This document shows positions 1 through 11,262 of a DNA stretch of 64,000 nucleotides, piece after piece. The position numbers and the translations under genes were made by a program. Within the stretch, counting starts at the first letter, position 1. Every line of letters begins with the position of its first letter. Source of the stretch: Eremophila alpestris peregrina (taxonomy: Eukaryota > Chordata > Aves > Passeriformes > Alaudidae). The notes under the pieces were generated by a model that worked only from the letters and a program-made list of their open reading frames with translations, did no database searches and was not told the DNA's origin. The DNA lies in assembly GCA_009792885.1 (NCBI GenBank), contig WMCF01000034.1, positions 6,688,908 to 6,752,907 of the forward strand. The letters are read 5' to 3'.

Positions 1-3000
1 TTGCCATTTTTAAACGGAAATAAATGTTTTCAGCGGCCTCAGAGAAACAGTATTCTTCTCTACATTATCTATATGAAGAATAAGTTAAAGAAAAACAAAT
101 GCCTGTGACATAAGATCATGTTTGAAGAAAATCGGCTATTTTGTTGATTGATTTACCATAAAATCCAATTTTATATCCAAGTGTCCACAAATCATTATTT
201 TGCACTGATAACTAAACTTTAGAAAAATTAAACAACAATTTTGTAGTGGAAAGGTGGAAGGAAAAAACACACAAAGCCTCTTGCAAGGAAAATTATCCAG
301 ACATTCTTCTTTTAAAAATTAGTCTGTGAAATATATAATTAGTGATCATTACTTGAAAATAAATTCAAGAAAGAATAGAGGGCTTCTGTCAACAAGGCCT
401 TATCACATTTATGTAAAAAGTGACTTTAAGGTATTTTGGTCCATAAAAAACCTCCAAAGAATTGATTTGAACTTCTCTTGGGAACAGATTTCCTAAAGTG
501 TCATGGTGTCCTCCGGGCTCATGTTGCAGAGTTATCAAATGATTAAGAGATGGAAGAAAGGTCATCCCTTGGATTTCCCTTGGTAAAATGTTGTCTTAGC
601 TGGTTTCACTACCAAAGTGAGTCACAACAAAAAATTTTTATTGTAATCCAAACTGGAAATCTTGTAAAAAATAAAATTATATCATAAGAATGTATTGAGA
701 AATAAAATGGTGTTTTGCAGCCTGTAATTTGCTTCTGGAAATTTATATATAGAGTGCCTACATTTGTAATTTTATTCAGACAGTTGAGACTACTATCAGT
801 TAAGTCAGGGTGGCTTGCCTTTTGATCAGAACTGATTAGAAAGATAAGTGTCCAAGAATAGTTTTGATTTCAGAAAAATGGCTAAAAACATTAAAAGGGG
901 AGCAGCCCTCTCTATCAGAGGGCCAAAGAATCTGAAATTTGGGGACTTTAGAGGATTTTCTTTCTGCAAGGAACATGGGCAATAAAAGGGAAAAAAATAG
1001 ATGCCTTATATGGCATTTGGAGACAGAATGAAATAGTGAAATCCCACTGAATGACAGAATGAACCACAGCCTGAAATGGGTTCACCATAAAATGCCTATT
1101 GTATAATGAAGGGGACATTATTAAAAGTAGTTTGAGGATTTTTCGGAGGCAAAACAGAAACAATGAATAGGGAGGAATTAAGCTAATGTGGAGGGTTTCT
1201 TTCCTGAAGAGATGTATTTTACTCAGATGTATTCTGGTTTTGGTTTTTACTCATCAAGATAGCACATAACACATATGTATGCCACATTGTGCTCTCCTTT
1301 TATAAGCTTGGACCATTTCTGATTACAGAATCATCAGAATCACAGCTAAACCTTCAAAAGTAGAATGGCAACACAACTTCACTGATAGATACTCATTTTA
1401 TCTCCCAGGGCATGACATTAAATTTATGACAGAAAATATGCAATATGGCATAAATTGACTGTAATTAACACATATGCCTCCACACATAACACTCATTGCC
1501 CATACTGAAGGAGCAATACAAATTATGCAGGCTGAAAGACACACTAAACTGACACAAAAATTAATTTGATTAATATCTTGTACTTTTGGTGCATCCTACC
1601 TGTGCTGAGCCAAGAAAAAAACTAATGAGTTCCACTCTAGCTGTCTATGCTGAAATGGCAAAATGAGACACTGTTCTCTGTTAAGACTCTACAAAGAGCT
1701 ATGCACTTTTACAATTTGTATGTATTTTCAAAGGGGGTCTCAGAAAAGCATTTTGTTAGCATGATTTTATGATGAACTCTACAACACCATGAAGACGAGG
1801 CAAATGACATACCCTATTTACTGAGAATGAACTGATACCCCAATACCAACTCTTCAGGAAAAATATTATGTAGATTGAAATAATAAAAATAAATACATTT
1901 GACAAACTCAAACTCATTAGTCATTATTTCTCCTTCTCATCTAATCTTTTTAATATTTATTTATTAATAAAATAACATCTTTCAGTTTTGTTTTCTGCAC
2001 TTTTTTCAGGTCTCAGACTACTCTCAGTTATGAAGTCAGTGCGAGAGCCTTAAGGCAGGAGTTTAGTCTTTGGTTTATTCCCTTTCCTTCACCATTCTTT
2101 CCAGCTACTGTTGCCTCTACATTGACTCTATAAACATGAAGTTGCAGCTTTTATTCCTTTTTGGAAACACTGCTGGTTTCTCCCACAATCCCTCCTAGGG
2201 GACTTAGGGTAAATATTACTGAGTTACTACATTTCTTGTCAAATCTTAGGCTTCTGTGAGTTCTGGCTTCTTCTGCTTCATCACAATATTGTAATTTACT
2301 GCTGATCCTGTCAATGATATATTATTATCTAATTCCTAAGTGACTCAAAACCAGTTGTTAAATCATTTTTACAAATTTCTACATCCTGTTTCATCTTCAT
2401 CCTCATCCTTCAGTATATCAGCAGTCCTATAGGCTGATTTGTTCCTGAATTTGCAAAGTCAGTGGCTTTACTGTGGCTTTCCCGTGCAGGAAATTCAAAT
2501 TTTCTGCAATCAGCCCTGTTGGGAGCACTAGAAGTCTGTATAGGAAAGGAACTGTTCAGAAGGAAGAAGAAGAAATAGAAGGCATGAAAAAAGCATTGAG
2601 AAGAAATAACCTTATCATTGTAACTAAAACCTTTATTTTCAAGAGACCAAATATACTGTTTAACAAAGTCTAACTACCTAGGGTAATACAATGCAGAATA
2701 TTTTGTTTGGAAGCAATCATGTTAGTATGTACATAACAAATTAATCTGAAACTTGAACCAGTCAAAGCAGCCTGATCTAAAATTCAAGGAAAGAATGGAA
2801 ATAAATCAGAAGCAGCATTTGAGTTCATAAACTGTGTCAAGTCTATACCCACAGACAGGTTCTCATTCCAGTTATATCCCAGAAGGGTACATAAAGTGAA
2901 CACCAGCCTAATTTTCTACTTAAGGGCAAACCTTCTTTAAGTTACAGCTAGCCATTTGCCAGTATCTCAACGAAAGTCTTGGGGGTATACCTGGGTTTAT

Positions 3001-6000
3001 TTAATTGACTCATTTTAACACACATTCAGGAAGGCCTAATTTTTCTCCCTTAGCATCTGCTACCCTTTTTTAGTTACCTCATGGCTCAATGTTTATTAAG
3101 TTTAATCTCTCTCTCATGTGCTTTTCTAGACCCTCATCGTTTTTTGTTTCTTCAGCCTTCTAGGCACACACATACGTAATGATTCTGCATTTTCCTTAGT
3201 CCTTCTTTTAGCTTCACTGTCTTATACTATGCTGTATGACAATAATGATCCTCTACACACCACAAGTTCATGGCAATAATTGAAAGACTATTTCAGCTAC
3301 TTCCAAAATGAAGATATTTGCTTTCATCCGCAAAGTCTGCACAAAATTGCCAGTCATTATGAGACATAGTAACCATTTTGAGTACAGATGGAGAGAAAGC
3401 TATCCCAATATTAAGGCTGTAGTAAAATCACAGTACATCAAAGCTAACCAGAAATGAGGACTACAAAAAGAAAAGCCTTTCCTGTTGTGGTGGGATGCTT
3501 CCAGGCAGAAACGTTGGAATGGAATGTTAGAAGAGCTTTTCTGAGATTTATGCTAATAGGGGGTTTATAAAATGGAAATAGTATTCTGACTTTGTGGTAA
3601 CTTTGCATCCGTTTATAATACACTATGCAGAAAATGCATCATAGGATCACGTTGGCACGATGAAAATAATTTTTTTTTTAAGTCAGAAGACCACTTATAC
3701 CTGAAACCATTAATGCACAGTATTTCATTACTCTGAAATATTTCTGATGGCAAAGCTGATCATAGAAATTAATAAAACTTCAAGGCAAGACATTTTATGG
3801 GCAAGGTCATTCAAATATCTTGCCTTGTGAAGAAAAGTTTACTTTTTAACCTGTGCAAATGTTGCAAAACCTGTCACACATGCAGCTTCTTATCTAACTA
3901 CTACCATTATCTAGAGAACCATCTACAATTTTGGAATCAGAGTAGAAGATTTTAAATAGCATCTAATTTAAGAGGGGTTTGTGGGTATGTGTTTGTGTGT
4001 TTCCTTTTGAAGATGTATTTTACACAAATCATGGAGTCAAATAGATACACATTTAAACCAGGATGAATCCTTAAGTTCAAGTTCAAGCTGTGTGACAACA
4101 TGATTTTTTAATATAGTCTTAAAAAAATTCAGGAGCTTTACACCTTAAAATTTCTGGTGTGAAATATATAAGTGCTCATCTTACTGCTAAACACATCATC
4201 CACTTTTCTGGGTTGCTAGACTTTGTACAAACATATCAAAATTTCTAAGCCTCCTGAATTTATGAGGAGGAACTTAAATTTTAGACTTGTGTTTACCTAA
4301 AGACACCACTTATAGTCACACGTGATGACCAAAGATAACCATTGGGAAAGCAATAAAGACTTAGTGTGAAAATGTGGAATTGACTTTATTTTTTCTAATT
4401 TAAATGTATATGTCTATGTGCATAACTTGTGTTCATGTGTGCCACCTATGTATCATTAAAGAAAACACTTCAACAGCTTTTGAAATAAGAGACACTATCC
4501 CTAAAATGGCCAGTCAAAAACCAGTAGTGTAATTTTAATTGATAATTATGTAGAGCTTTGGAATTTTTTTCCAGCTAAGAGCCTACATACGCAAAAGGGT
4601 TGGGTCTTGTCTTAGAACAAAACTGTTCAGAAGACTCTAATAAATGTACCTATGTTAAACCACACTTCCTTAATGCATAGAATAAACATATCAAATGTCA
4701 AAGAGGTGAGGATTCCACAGTGTAATTTTTGGGGATTCAATTTAAGAAAGTATATACTAATAATTTTCTGGAAATTCATAACAACATGAGGCTTTATTTA
4801 TGCAAAATTATTACTAAATATTCTCTGATTCAGTGATTGGAGAAGGGAAGGAATGAAATAAATCTCTGCTAGGAACAAATGGTTTATTGCAGTTATCCAT
4901 GCTGAAAGATAACATTCAGAACAAAGAACTATTTGCCAGTGTGTTATTAAATCAAGATTCCTGAACAAAAATTGAGAAGAAAGACAATTGTTGGCGTTTG
5001 TGTTTCCCTGAGCCATCTGTGAAAAGAAGTTGGATATAAGAAGTCACATATTCTTCAGAATTTTGGATTCTAATTTCACTTTTTTTCCATAGAAGAAAAA
5101 AAGTTTAGTATATGTCTCAGCTACCTCTTTTTGATCTCTCTTCTCAGTGGCCCTCACAAACACACTTCTCAACTTCATTCCTACAACATTTATTTTTCAC
5201 ATATATTTCCTAGTACTCTGGCAGCCATAGGAATATTTAGACTCAGGACTGAATAGGAGCTCTATGTGAATTTTAGGTTTTGCAATTCAACTCACTGTGC
5301 TGAATGTCTTCTTGTACCTACCAAATGCTATTTAGGAATCTAATTATCACAGCTTAGACCATTAAATAATGTCTCTCCTTCCATTTGTGTGTTTCTAGCT
5401 CAATTTTATTCCTTTCTTTAAACCTTTCTTCAAACTTCCTTCCTTGATTTTACGAACAGTATTGTTATTTAAATAGGCAGAAGTAGTACAATTAGATTAA
5501 ATTTTACTTCTGAAATACAGTACATACATTTTTAAAAATCATTAAGGAAGAGGAAAAAAACCCTAAACCCAGCCACTTATTAAAGTGCATCACAGACTGT
5601 GACTTGCATGCCAAATAATATTTCTTCTCCTTCACAGGAGGACAGATAATGAGAAACTTTCGCATCAGTTTTTTACAAAATTACTGACTTAGGATTTCAC
5701 TGTGCTCTACAAAACTGCTAGAACATTTCATTAAATGAACTGCATAGTTTAAAATGTCTCTATCTTGATAGAAAGAAAGTTCAACATCGTGATGTTAACA
5801 GTATTCAACTTCTATTCAGTGGCAGGTGGCAGATAGAAAATGGTCCCAGAAATGTGCTTTGAAGCTTCCCTAAGACTTCGCATGTTTTTGTTCTGGTATC
5901 CATCCTTTCAACAAGATCTTGAAATAACAACTGCAATAGCTATCTGAAGAGTAGCTCTCAAATACTGGAAAGAATTTGAACAGTTCATCTCTGGAGAAGC

Positions 6001-6175
6001 TGGTTTTCTGGAATTTCCCAGCTTTTTTCATCCTGAGTTATTAATACAGAAGTATATAGAAAACATTTTTGTTCTGTGATTTGAAGACTTCTTCAACAAA
6101 CATAATCATTCATAAGGAAAGATTTGTCACACATCTGTGTGTCACTCTGTGCAATATATCCCCTGCTACTATTTA

Positions 6176-6313
6176 AACAAAAAAACCCTCAAAAACCCAA
6201 AAAACCCACAAAAAGCAATCAAACAAACAAAAACCCCAAACAAAAAAACTACGACCAAAAAAACCCAAATAACAACAACAACAACAAAAAAATCAGCAAC
6301 AAAAAAAAAATTA
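6176..6313. repeat. A/C-rich low-complexity tract
   Basis: About 140 bases made almost only of A runs broken by C, CC or CCC, ending in CAACAACAA and a run of A. Two overlapping open frames cross it and encode only Lys/Asn/Pro/Thr-rich low-complexity peptide, so they are not treated as genes. Similar A/CAAA patches recur at 6635-6670, 9920-9952, 19039-19101 and 50740-50818. Confidence 0.85.
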
Positions 6314-8095
6314 TATAGATAAACCAGACATTATCTAGCATACAATAGATAGAAAATGTAACTAGGTAAGAACATAAAGTCCTGTAGAATAGTAAAAATA
6401 AAAAGGGAAAAACAAGCCAGGTACATATTCAGTGTTTGCATTTTGTCAAGGACTAAACTGCAGCCCCAGTGGACAACCATTCTCTGCTGCTCATGAGCAC
6501 AGGAATTCTGCTTATAAAGTAGAATTACTTCAAGGAAAGCAAAAGAAAACTTAATAATTTCAGTTTAACATAAAGAGAATCTGAGATATAGTAGCCTTTA
6601 TTAAACACCACCGATAAACAAAAACAAACATTCCTAAAAAAAAACCCAAAACAAATGAACCAAACAAAGAATCTCAACAAAAACCCTAGCCTTAAGGAAG
6701 GAAATACTGCTTTTTTCTTACCCCCACTAGAAAGAGATAACATCTTTGAATTTTGTTAGGAAGAAACAGCCTTGATGCTGGGTAGAACTTTGTAATAAGT
6801 TATTACAGTCTGGGATGTGGTGTCTTGAAAAGATAAAGCAAAGGGAAAAAGAAAAAATCAGACAATTATCTGTCATAACTGGCTGAATATTTCATGAGCA
6901 AGATGCTTTTGCAGAAAAACTTGGAAGCACTTTTCCATTCCTGCTTTTTCTATGAAACATTTAATAGTGATATGAAATTGGTTCTAATACCTGACGTGAG
7001 GGCCAAGATGCAAAGAAAGTGGATAGTTTTTCTTTTATGAAAACTTCAAGATATTTATTACTAGAAACAAGCAATGGCTATTTTTTTTCTAGTATACAGT
7101 GTTCCATTATCCACTATTGTTAGGCCTCAAAATCTTATTATTCATTTTTCCAATGCTAATAACAACTTATACATAGCACTGTATTTTCATTACAAATCTG
7201 ATTGTTTGGACTTCATTTCATTGGCATTTCATAAGCACTATACATCATAATGCACTGTATGTTTGTGAATATAAAAAATATTGATAGCAGTTCAATTGCT
7301 ATGAGTGATTTAATAATTCTGCTAATTTGACTTAGAGAAGAAGTTCTTTGTTTTTCAAACTCGATTTGCTTCTAAATCGATAAAGCAATGATAGGCTGCT
7401 GCAGAAGGGTTTTTTAGCATCTAATTAAAGATGTTCCTTGAATTATTCATGCATTATGGTCTTCTATGAATAATTTATGCAGAAATTTCATTGGCAAAAC
7501 TTAATTTTGAACTTCAATAAAACCTTAAACCTTATTACATTTTCCAAGGTCTTTCAAAATAATCTCCTCACAATTTTTGTAAGCAACAGTTGCCAATTAA
7601 TATCACAAAATTGAAGGCAGAAAATAAATGGATTAGATTTGGCTCATTAAATAAATATGACATTTGAGTAGATAAGTATAGAAGCAGAAGTGGAAATATC
7701 AAAGTCAAATCAGAAAAATAGAATTATGCTCTAAACAAGAACTGTGGACAGGTCAGAGGAATATTGGATGGGATGGGATGGAACTGGACACAGAACATGA
7801 TAATAGTTTGACTTCAGCATAAATGACAACTCCTTCCTAAAATTTCAACCTAAACTCACTCGTAACAGCTTTATAAAAGATGAGATTTTAGACAATTGAA
7901 AAATATATAATTTTGAGTGTTTTTAGATAAATTCCAGACCATTTGGTGCTTGGAGTTGTCTGCCCAAGATAAGAAAGTTAGAGAAATCTACTTGTTTTTG
8001 TGGGAGGAGATGTGTTCACAGACAATAAGGAAAAGCTCTGTGCTCCATGAAATATAGCAGAATGGATTTCCTCTTTTGTTGTATATGCAACAGAG

Positions 8096-8213
8096 AACAG
8101 TTAAATACAGTCATTTCATGGTGAATCTCAAACTACTTTTGTATCGTTCAGCCAACAACAGTTAAATGCAGTTGTTTCACAGGGAATCTCAAACTACTTT
8201 AATATTGCTCAGG
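8096..8213. repeat. Diverged tandem duplication, about 61-bp period
   Basis: Two adjacent copies start at 8096 and 8157, both with AACAGTTAAAT followed by the shared block GAATCTCAAACTACTTT. They differ by scattered substitutions, so this is an old local duplication and not an active repeat. No coding potential is visible. Confidence 0.8.
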
Positions 8214-8344
8214 TTAATCATCCAAGCAAAATGTAACATAGAAATCTCTTCTCTTGGCATCAGAGCAACAGCCTCCTACGTGTGAATAAACTGTGAGCTA
8301 CAGGCAGACCGAACCACTCTGTGCCAAATAACACTTATAAATTG

Positions 8345-8406
8345 CAGTGTCTTGGCTGTGGAAAGAAATACTTCATAAGTAACAGTATCTTGGCTGTTGA
8401 AAGAAA
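8345..8406. repeat. Short direct repeat pair (24 bp, 38-bp period)
   Basis: The blocks at 8345-8368 and 8383-8406 both read CAGT-TCTTGGCTGT-GAAAGAAA apart from two substitutions. This is a second small direct duplication within 300 bp of the one at 8096-8213. Confidence 0.75.
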
Positions 8407-9189
8407 AATTGCCTAGTATTAGAATGGCCTTGAGGCTTGGGTAATAAAGTATGCCTTTCCTTTCCAATTTAATCTTGTTAAACCAGCAGATGACACTATT
8501 ACACATGTACATTATGCGTACTCTAAGCTTTGCAGGAGATAAATAGGAGAAATAGAGTAGTAGACACTAATTTACTGAACAAGGGCTGTCTAAACTGACC
8601 AAGATAGAGTCTGAAGAAAGGAAAGCTTCCTGAATTCTCCTCTTATCCCAACATGCCAAACACACAGAAAAAAATAAAATATTTTCATCGTTTTTCTCTG
8701 CAGAGAAAGAGGAAAGTTTAAATTATTTCATCTAAATAGACATATTTATGGATGATTTTTAAACAGAAAAAGTAACTATTTTGCTCCAGGAACTGACTGA
8801 TAAAAGTTTTACAAAAGTAGAATATCTTTTTTAACATGTTCATTTCAAAAAATGCTCCATGCTTTTTAATTTTGAGTTTGTTGGGGTTGTAATGAATATG
8901 TAATATGATCACAACATCTTACATTTCATATTAGTTCTCCTGGAATTTTAAGTGCCAAATGTCTAGAGAAATCAAACTTCCAGGTTTTTTTTAGGAGTAT
9001 GATTTTCATTCTAGGCTTCCTGCTAGCTCTAAATCTCTGGGAAACACATTCTTATAGAAACATCAGCACACCTTCTGTACAGCTTTGAGGCATCTGTGTG
9101 TTTGGAGATGCAACATCAAATATGCAGCACACAGTGTGAGGAGGAGCCGTGTGTACATAGCTAATATTCCCATTATTCCAACAGGTACT

Positions 9190-9248
9190 CAGCTGTTGGA
9201 CTGAATGATCTCAAAACACTCTCCAAACTAAACGTCTCTAAGTTTCCA
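9190..9248 (+). mobile_element. CR1 LINE 3' end remnant
   Basis: The sequence beginning GTTGGACTGAATGATCTC matches the conserved final segment of CR1 elements (a 'ttggactagatgatct' block followed by 'ccaacctaaac'). The terminal octamer repeat has decayed. The fragment is short and old, so the call is moderate. Confidence 0.5.
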
Positions 9249-10949
9249 CGAACAGATTATAGACTTCTGAGGAAATATTCTAGATGTGTGAAGAAACAAA
9301 GCTGTGACACACACACACATACACACACACACACACGAAGCTTTAAAATCTGTGACCTAAGTTCTAGTAGCCTATTTCATTAACTACCTAAAAACTAGAT
9401 GATTATTTAGGTTTCTCATTGAAAAAAAAAAAAGTGGAAATAAGGAAAAGGCAATCAAATAAAGCAAAACAGGTGCCTTGGTATGTATTCCATTACCCCA
9501 AAACACAAGAATTTTGAAATGCAAATAAAAAAATGGTCAAATTAAAAATACATTATAAAAGAGGGAGTGCAGAGGAGTAGCAGAGTACGCATTAACTTAG
9601 ATTTTCAACTACTCACTTGATGAGATCAGTAAAGGAAGTTGACAGTAACCACAGCATCCATACTGCTGTGAACACAGCAGTGTTTCAGAACAATAAGTCA
9701 GGAGTAATAATTAATATATGTTCAGTCAGTCTTTCTCTGTGTGAACAGAAGTTAATATTAAGGTGCTCCAACTAAAATTGGAACACTGTTATGAGTTCAA
9801 TAAATAAAATATTTTCATGTCATTAAGCTCACATAGGTCACTATGTATAAGCCTCCTTACGCTGAATTTCTTTTCAGTTTAATTATATAATTTTAGGAAT
9901 GCTCTGTCTGGGAAAAAATCCACAAAAAACCAAAAAAAAACCCCAAAAAACCTTGCAGTATTTCTCAATACAGAAAGAGTAAGATGAGATGGTTTATATC
10001 AGCAGAGGAATTCAGTATAAAATGCTGAATATTTCATATAAAGCTAAAAAGTACCTTCCAAGTATCTGGAAGTGATATTTAATAAAATTTAATGACTGCT
10101 AGCATTCAAATGAAATTAGAAACCTTGTTGAAACACTACTTAATCATTTTGTGCAATTTAATCTCATAGGGTAATGTAGAAAATAGTTACAAATTTAAAA
10201 AGTAAGAAATGAGTTCACAATTTAAAAGAAAACCAATATCTATAATTACTATTTTTTTTTTGTTTTTGTTTTTCATGGTGAATATCATTTACGGAGACAG
10301 AATCTAAAAAAAAAAAAAATAGATCCAATGTAAACTAAAAGATCTTGATAGTCATGGTCTCCTGAGCAATTTTAAATGTTATATTGTAAAATATATGGCA
10401 CACTTAAAATTTTTCCATTTAAAAAACACCACCATGATATAATTAGTTTTGTCAGCCTCTTCACAGAAAAATTATTCATATTTTAGGAAATAAAAAAGCT
10501 CCTTTTTGACACTCTCAAACAAATTTGGATTTGATTTGGAAATTACCTAAATGGGTTATGGTGTAGTTTCCTGTTTGGCAATATTTTCCAAATTAGTTAG
10601 CATTCCTTTTTACTCATGGAAGATTAGAATGTAGGAAATAGGCAAAGAACTGTTAATACTGCCAAACACATGAGAAGTAATGAATATTGAAATAAGAGCA
10701 GTTAAATAATAGAAATAGAATGAGAAAGTCTTAATATTTGAATCAAAGGTGACTCAGCAGATTCAATTATTTTTTTCTCCTGGAAATAACAGTTCAGTGA
10801 ATATACTTAAATTCAGATGGAAGTCTACTCTGTTCTGATGGCAAATGTCACAAATATTTGGAAGCCCCTAGAATCTGTATGCTATAAAACTTTCTGAACA
10901 GCCAAGATAAGATAATAAATGTCCGTAGAATAATTTGGTTTAAAAAAAC
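9249..10949. other. AT-rich unique sequence, no gene found
   Basis: Apart from the (CA)n tract at its start, an A/C-rich patch at 9920-9952 and poly(T)/poly(A) runs near 10250-10320, nothing recognisable is seen. No open frame of useful length is present. Confidence 0.6.
9306..9336. repeat. (CA)n dinucleotide microsatellite, interrupted
   Basis: About 15 CA units with one CATA interruption near the middle. Simple sequence repeat with no other content. Confidence 0.95.
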
Positions 10950-11262
10950 ACCCTTAGGTCATCAAGTTCTACAATTACTCTAATGCTGTCAGATACAGAG
11001 CTACATGTTTTTTTAAATACCTCAACAGAGGTATTTAAAAAATACCTCTGGTCAGCCTGTTCCAGTGCCTGACCACTATTTCAGTGAAGACAATTTTCCT
11101 ATCCTTTCTAAAACTCCGCTTGTCCAGTCTGAGGCTGTTTCCTCTTGTCCTGTCACTTGTTACCTGTGAAAAGAGACTGACAATAAGTGATAAGTCCTTC
11201 CCTGTGGCTCTTTTTCTCCAGGCTGACCAACCCCACCTCCTTCAGCCCCTCTTGAGAGGGCT
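10950..11262 (-). mobile_element. CR1 LINE 3' fragment
   Basis: Read on the minus strand this matches the CR1 3' region. In plus-strand order it shows the 'aggtcatcaagttct' tail block, 'cagcctgttccagtgcctgaccac', 'cctcttgtcctgtcactt' and 'ctccaggctgaccaaccccac', which is the usual inverted order of the CR1 3' UTR. It is 5'-truncated, as most avian CR1 copies are. The segment between the tail block and the 'cagcctgttcc' block is shortened and contains a perfect inverted repeat at 11011-11040. The open frame at 11084-11338 is an incidental reading of this repeat. Confidence 0.85.
11011..11040. repeat. Perfect 13-bp inverted repeat (4-nt loop) inside CR1
   Basis: Arms at 11011-11023 (TTTTAAATACCTC) and 11028-11040 are exact reverse complements, separated by AACA. 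A third partial copy in direct orientation (AAATACCTCTGG) follows at once. The motif corresponds to the CR1 'gaggtatttaaa' block, so the palindrome is a local inverted duplication of element sequence. Confidence 0.9.

Larger units (their letters stand above)
1..9189. other. AT-rich unique sequence, no gene found
   Basis: No recognisable gene, RNA or full transposable element is visible. Open frames here are under 80 codons and show no family motif. The stretch holds A/C-rich low-complexity patches around 6.2 and 6.6 kb, two small diverged duplications near 8.1 and 8.35 kb, and a homeodomain-site-rich AT segment at about 7.2-7.55 kb that could be conserved noncoding DNA. Everything else appears to be ordinary single-copy intergenic or intronic sequence. 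Confidence 0.6.

Noticed and set aside
6124..6322. Lys/Asn/Thr-rich small frames
   Set aside because: Translation of an A/C low-complexity tract.
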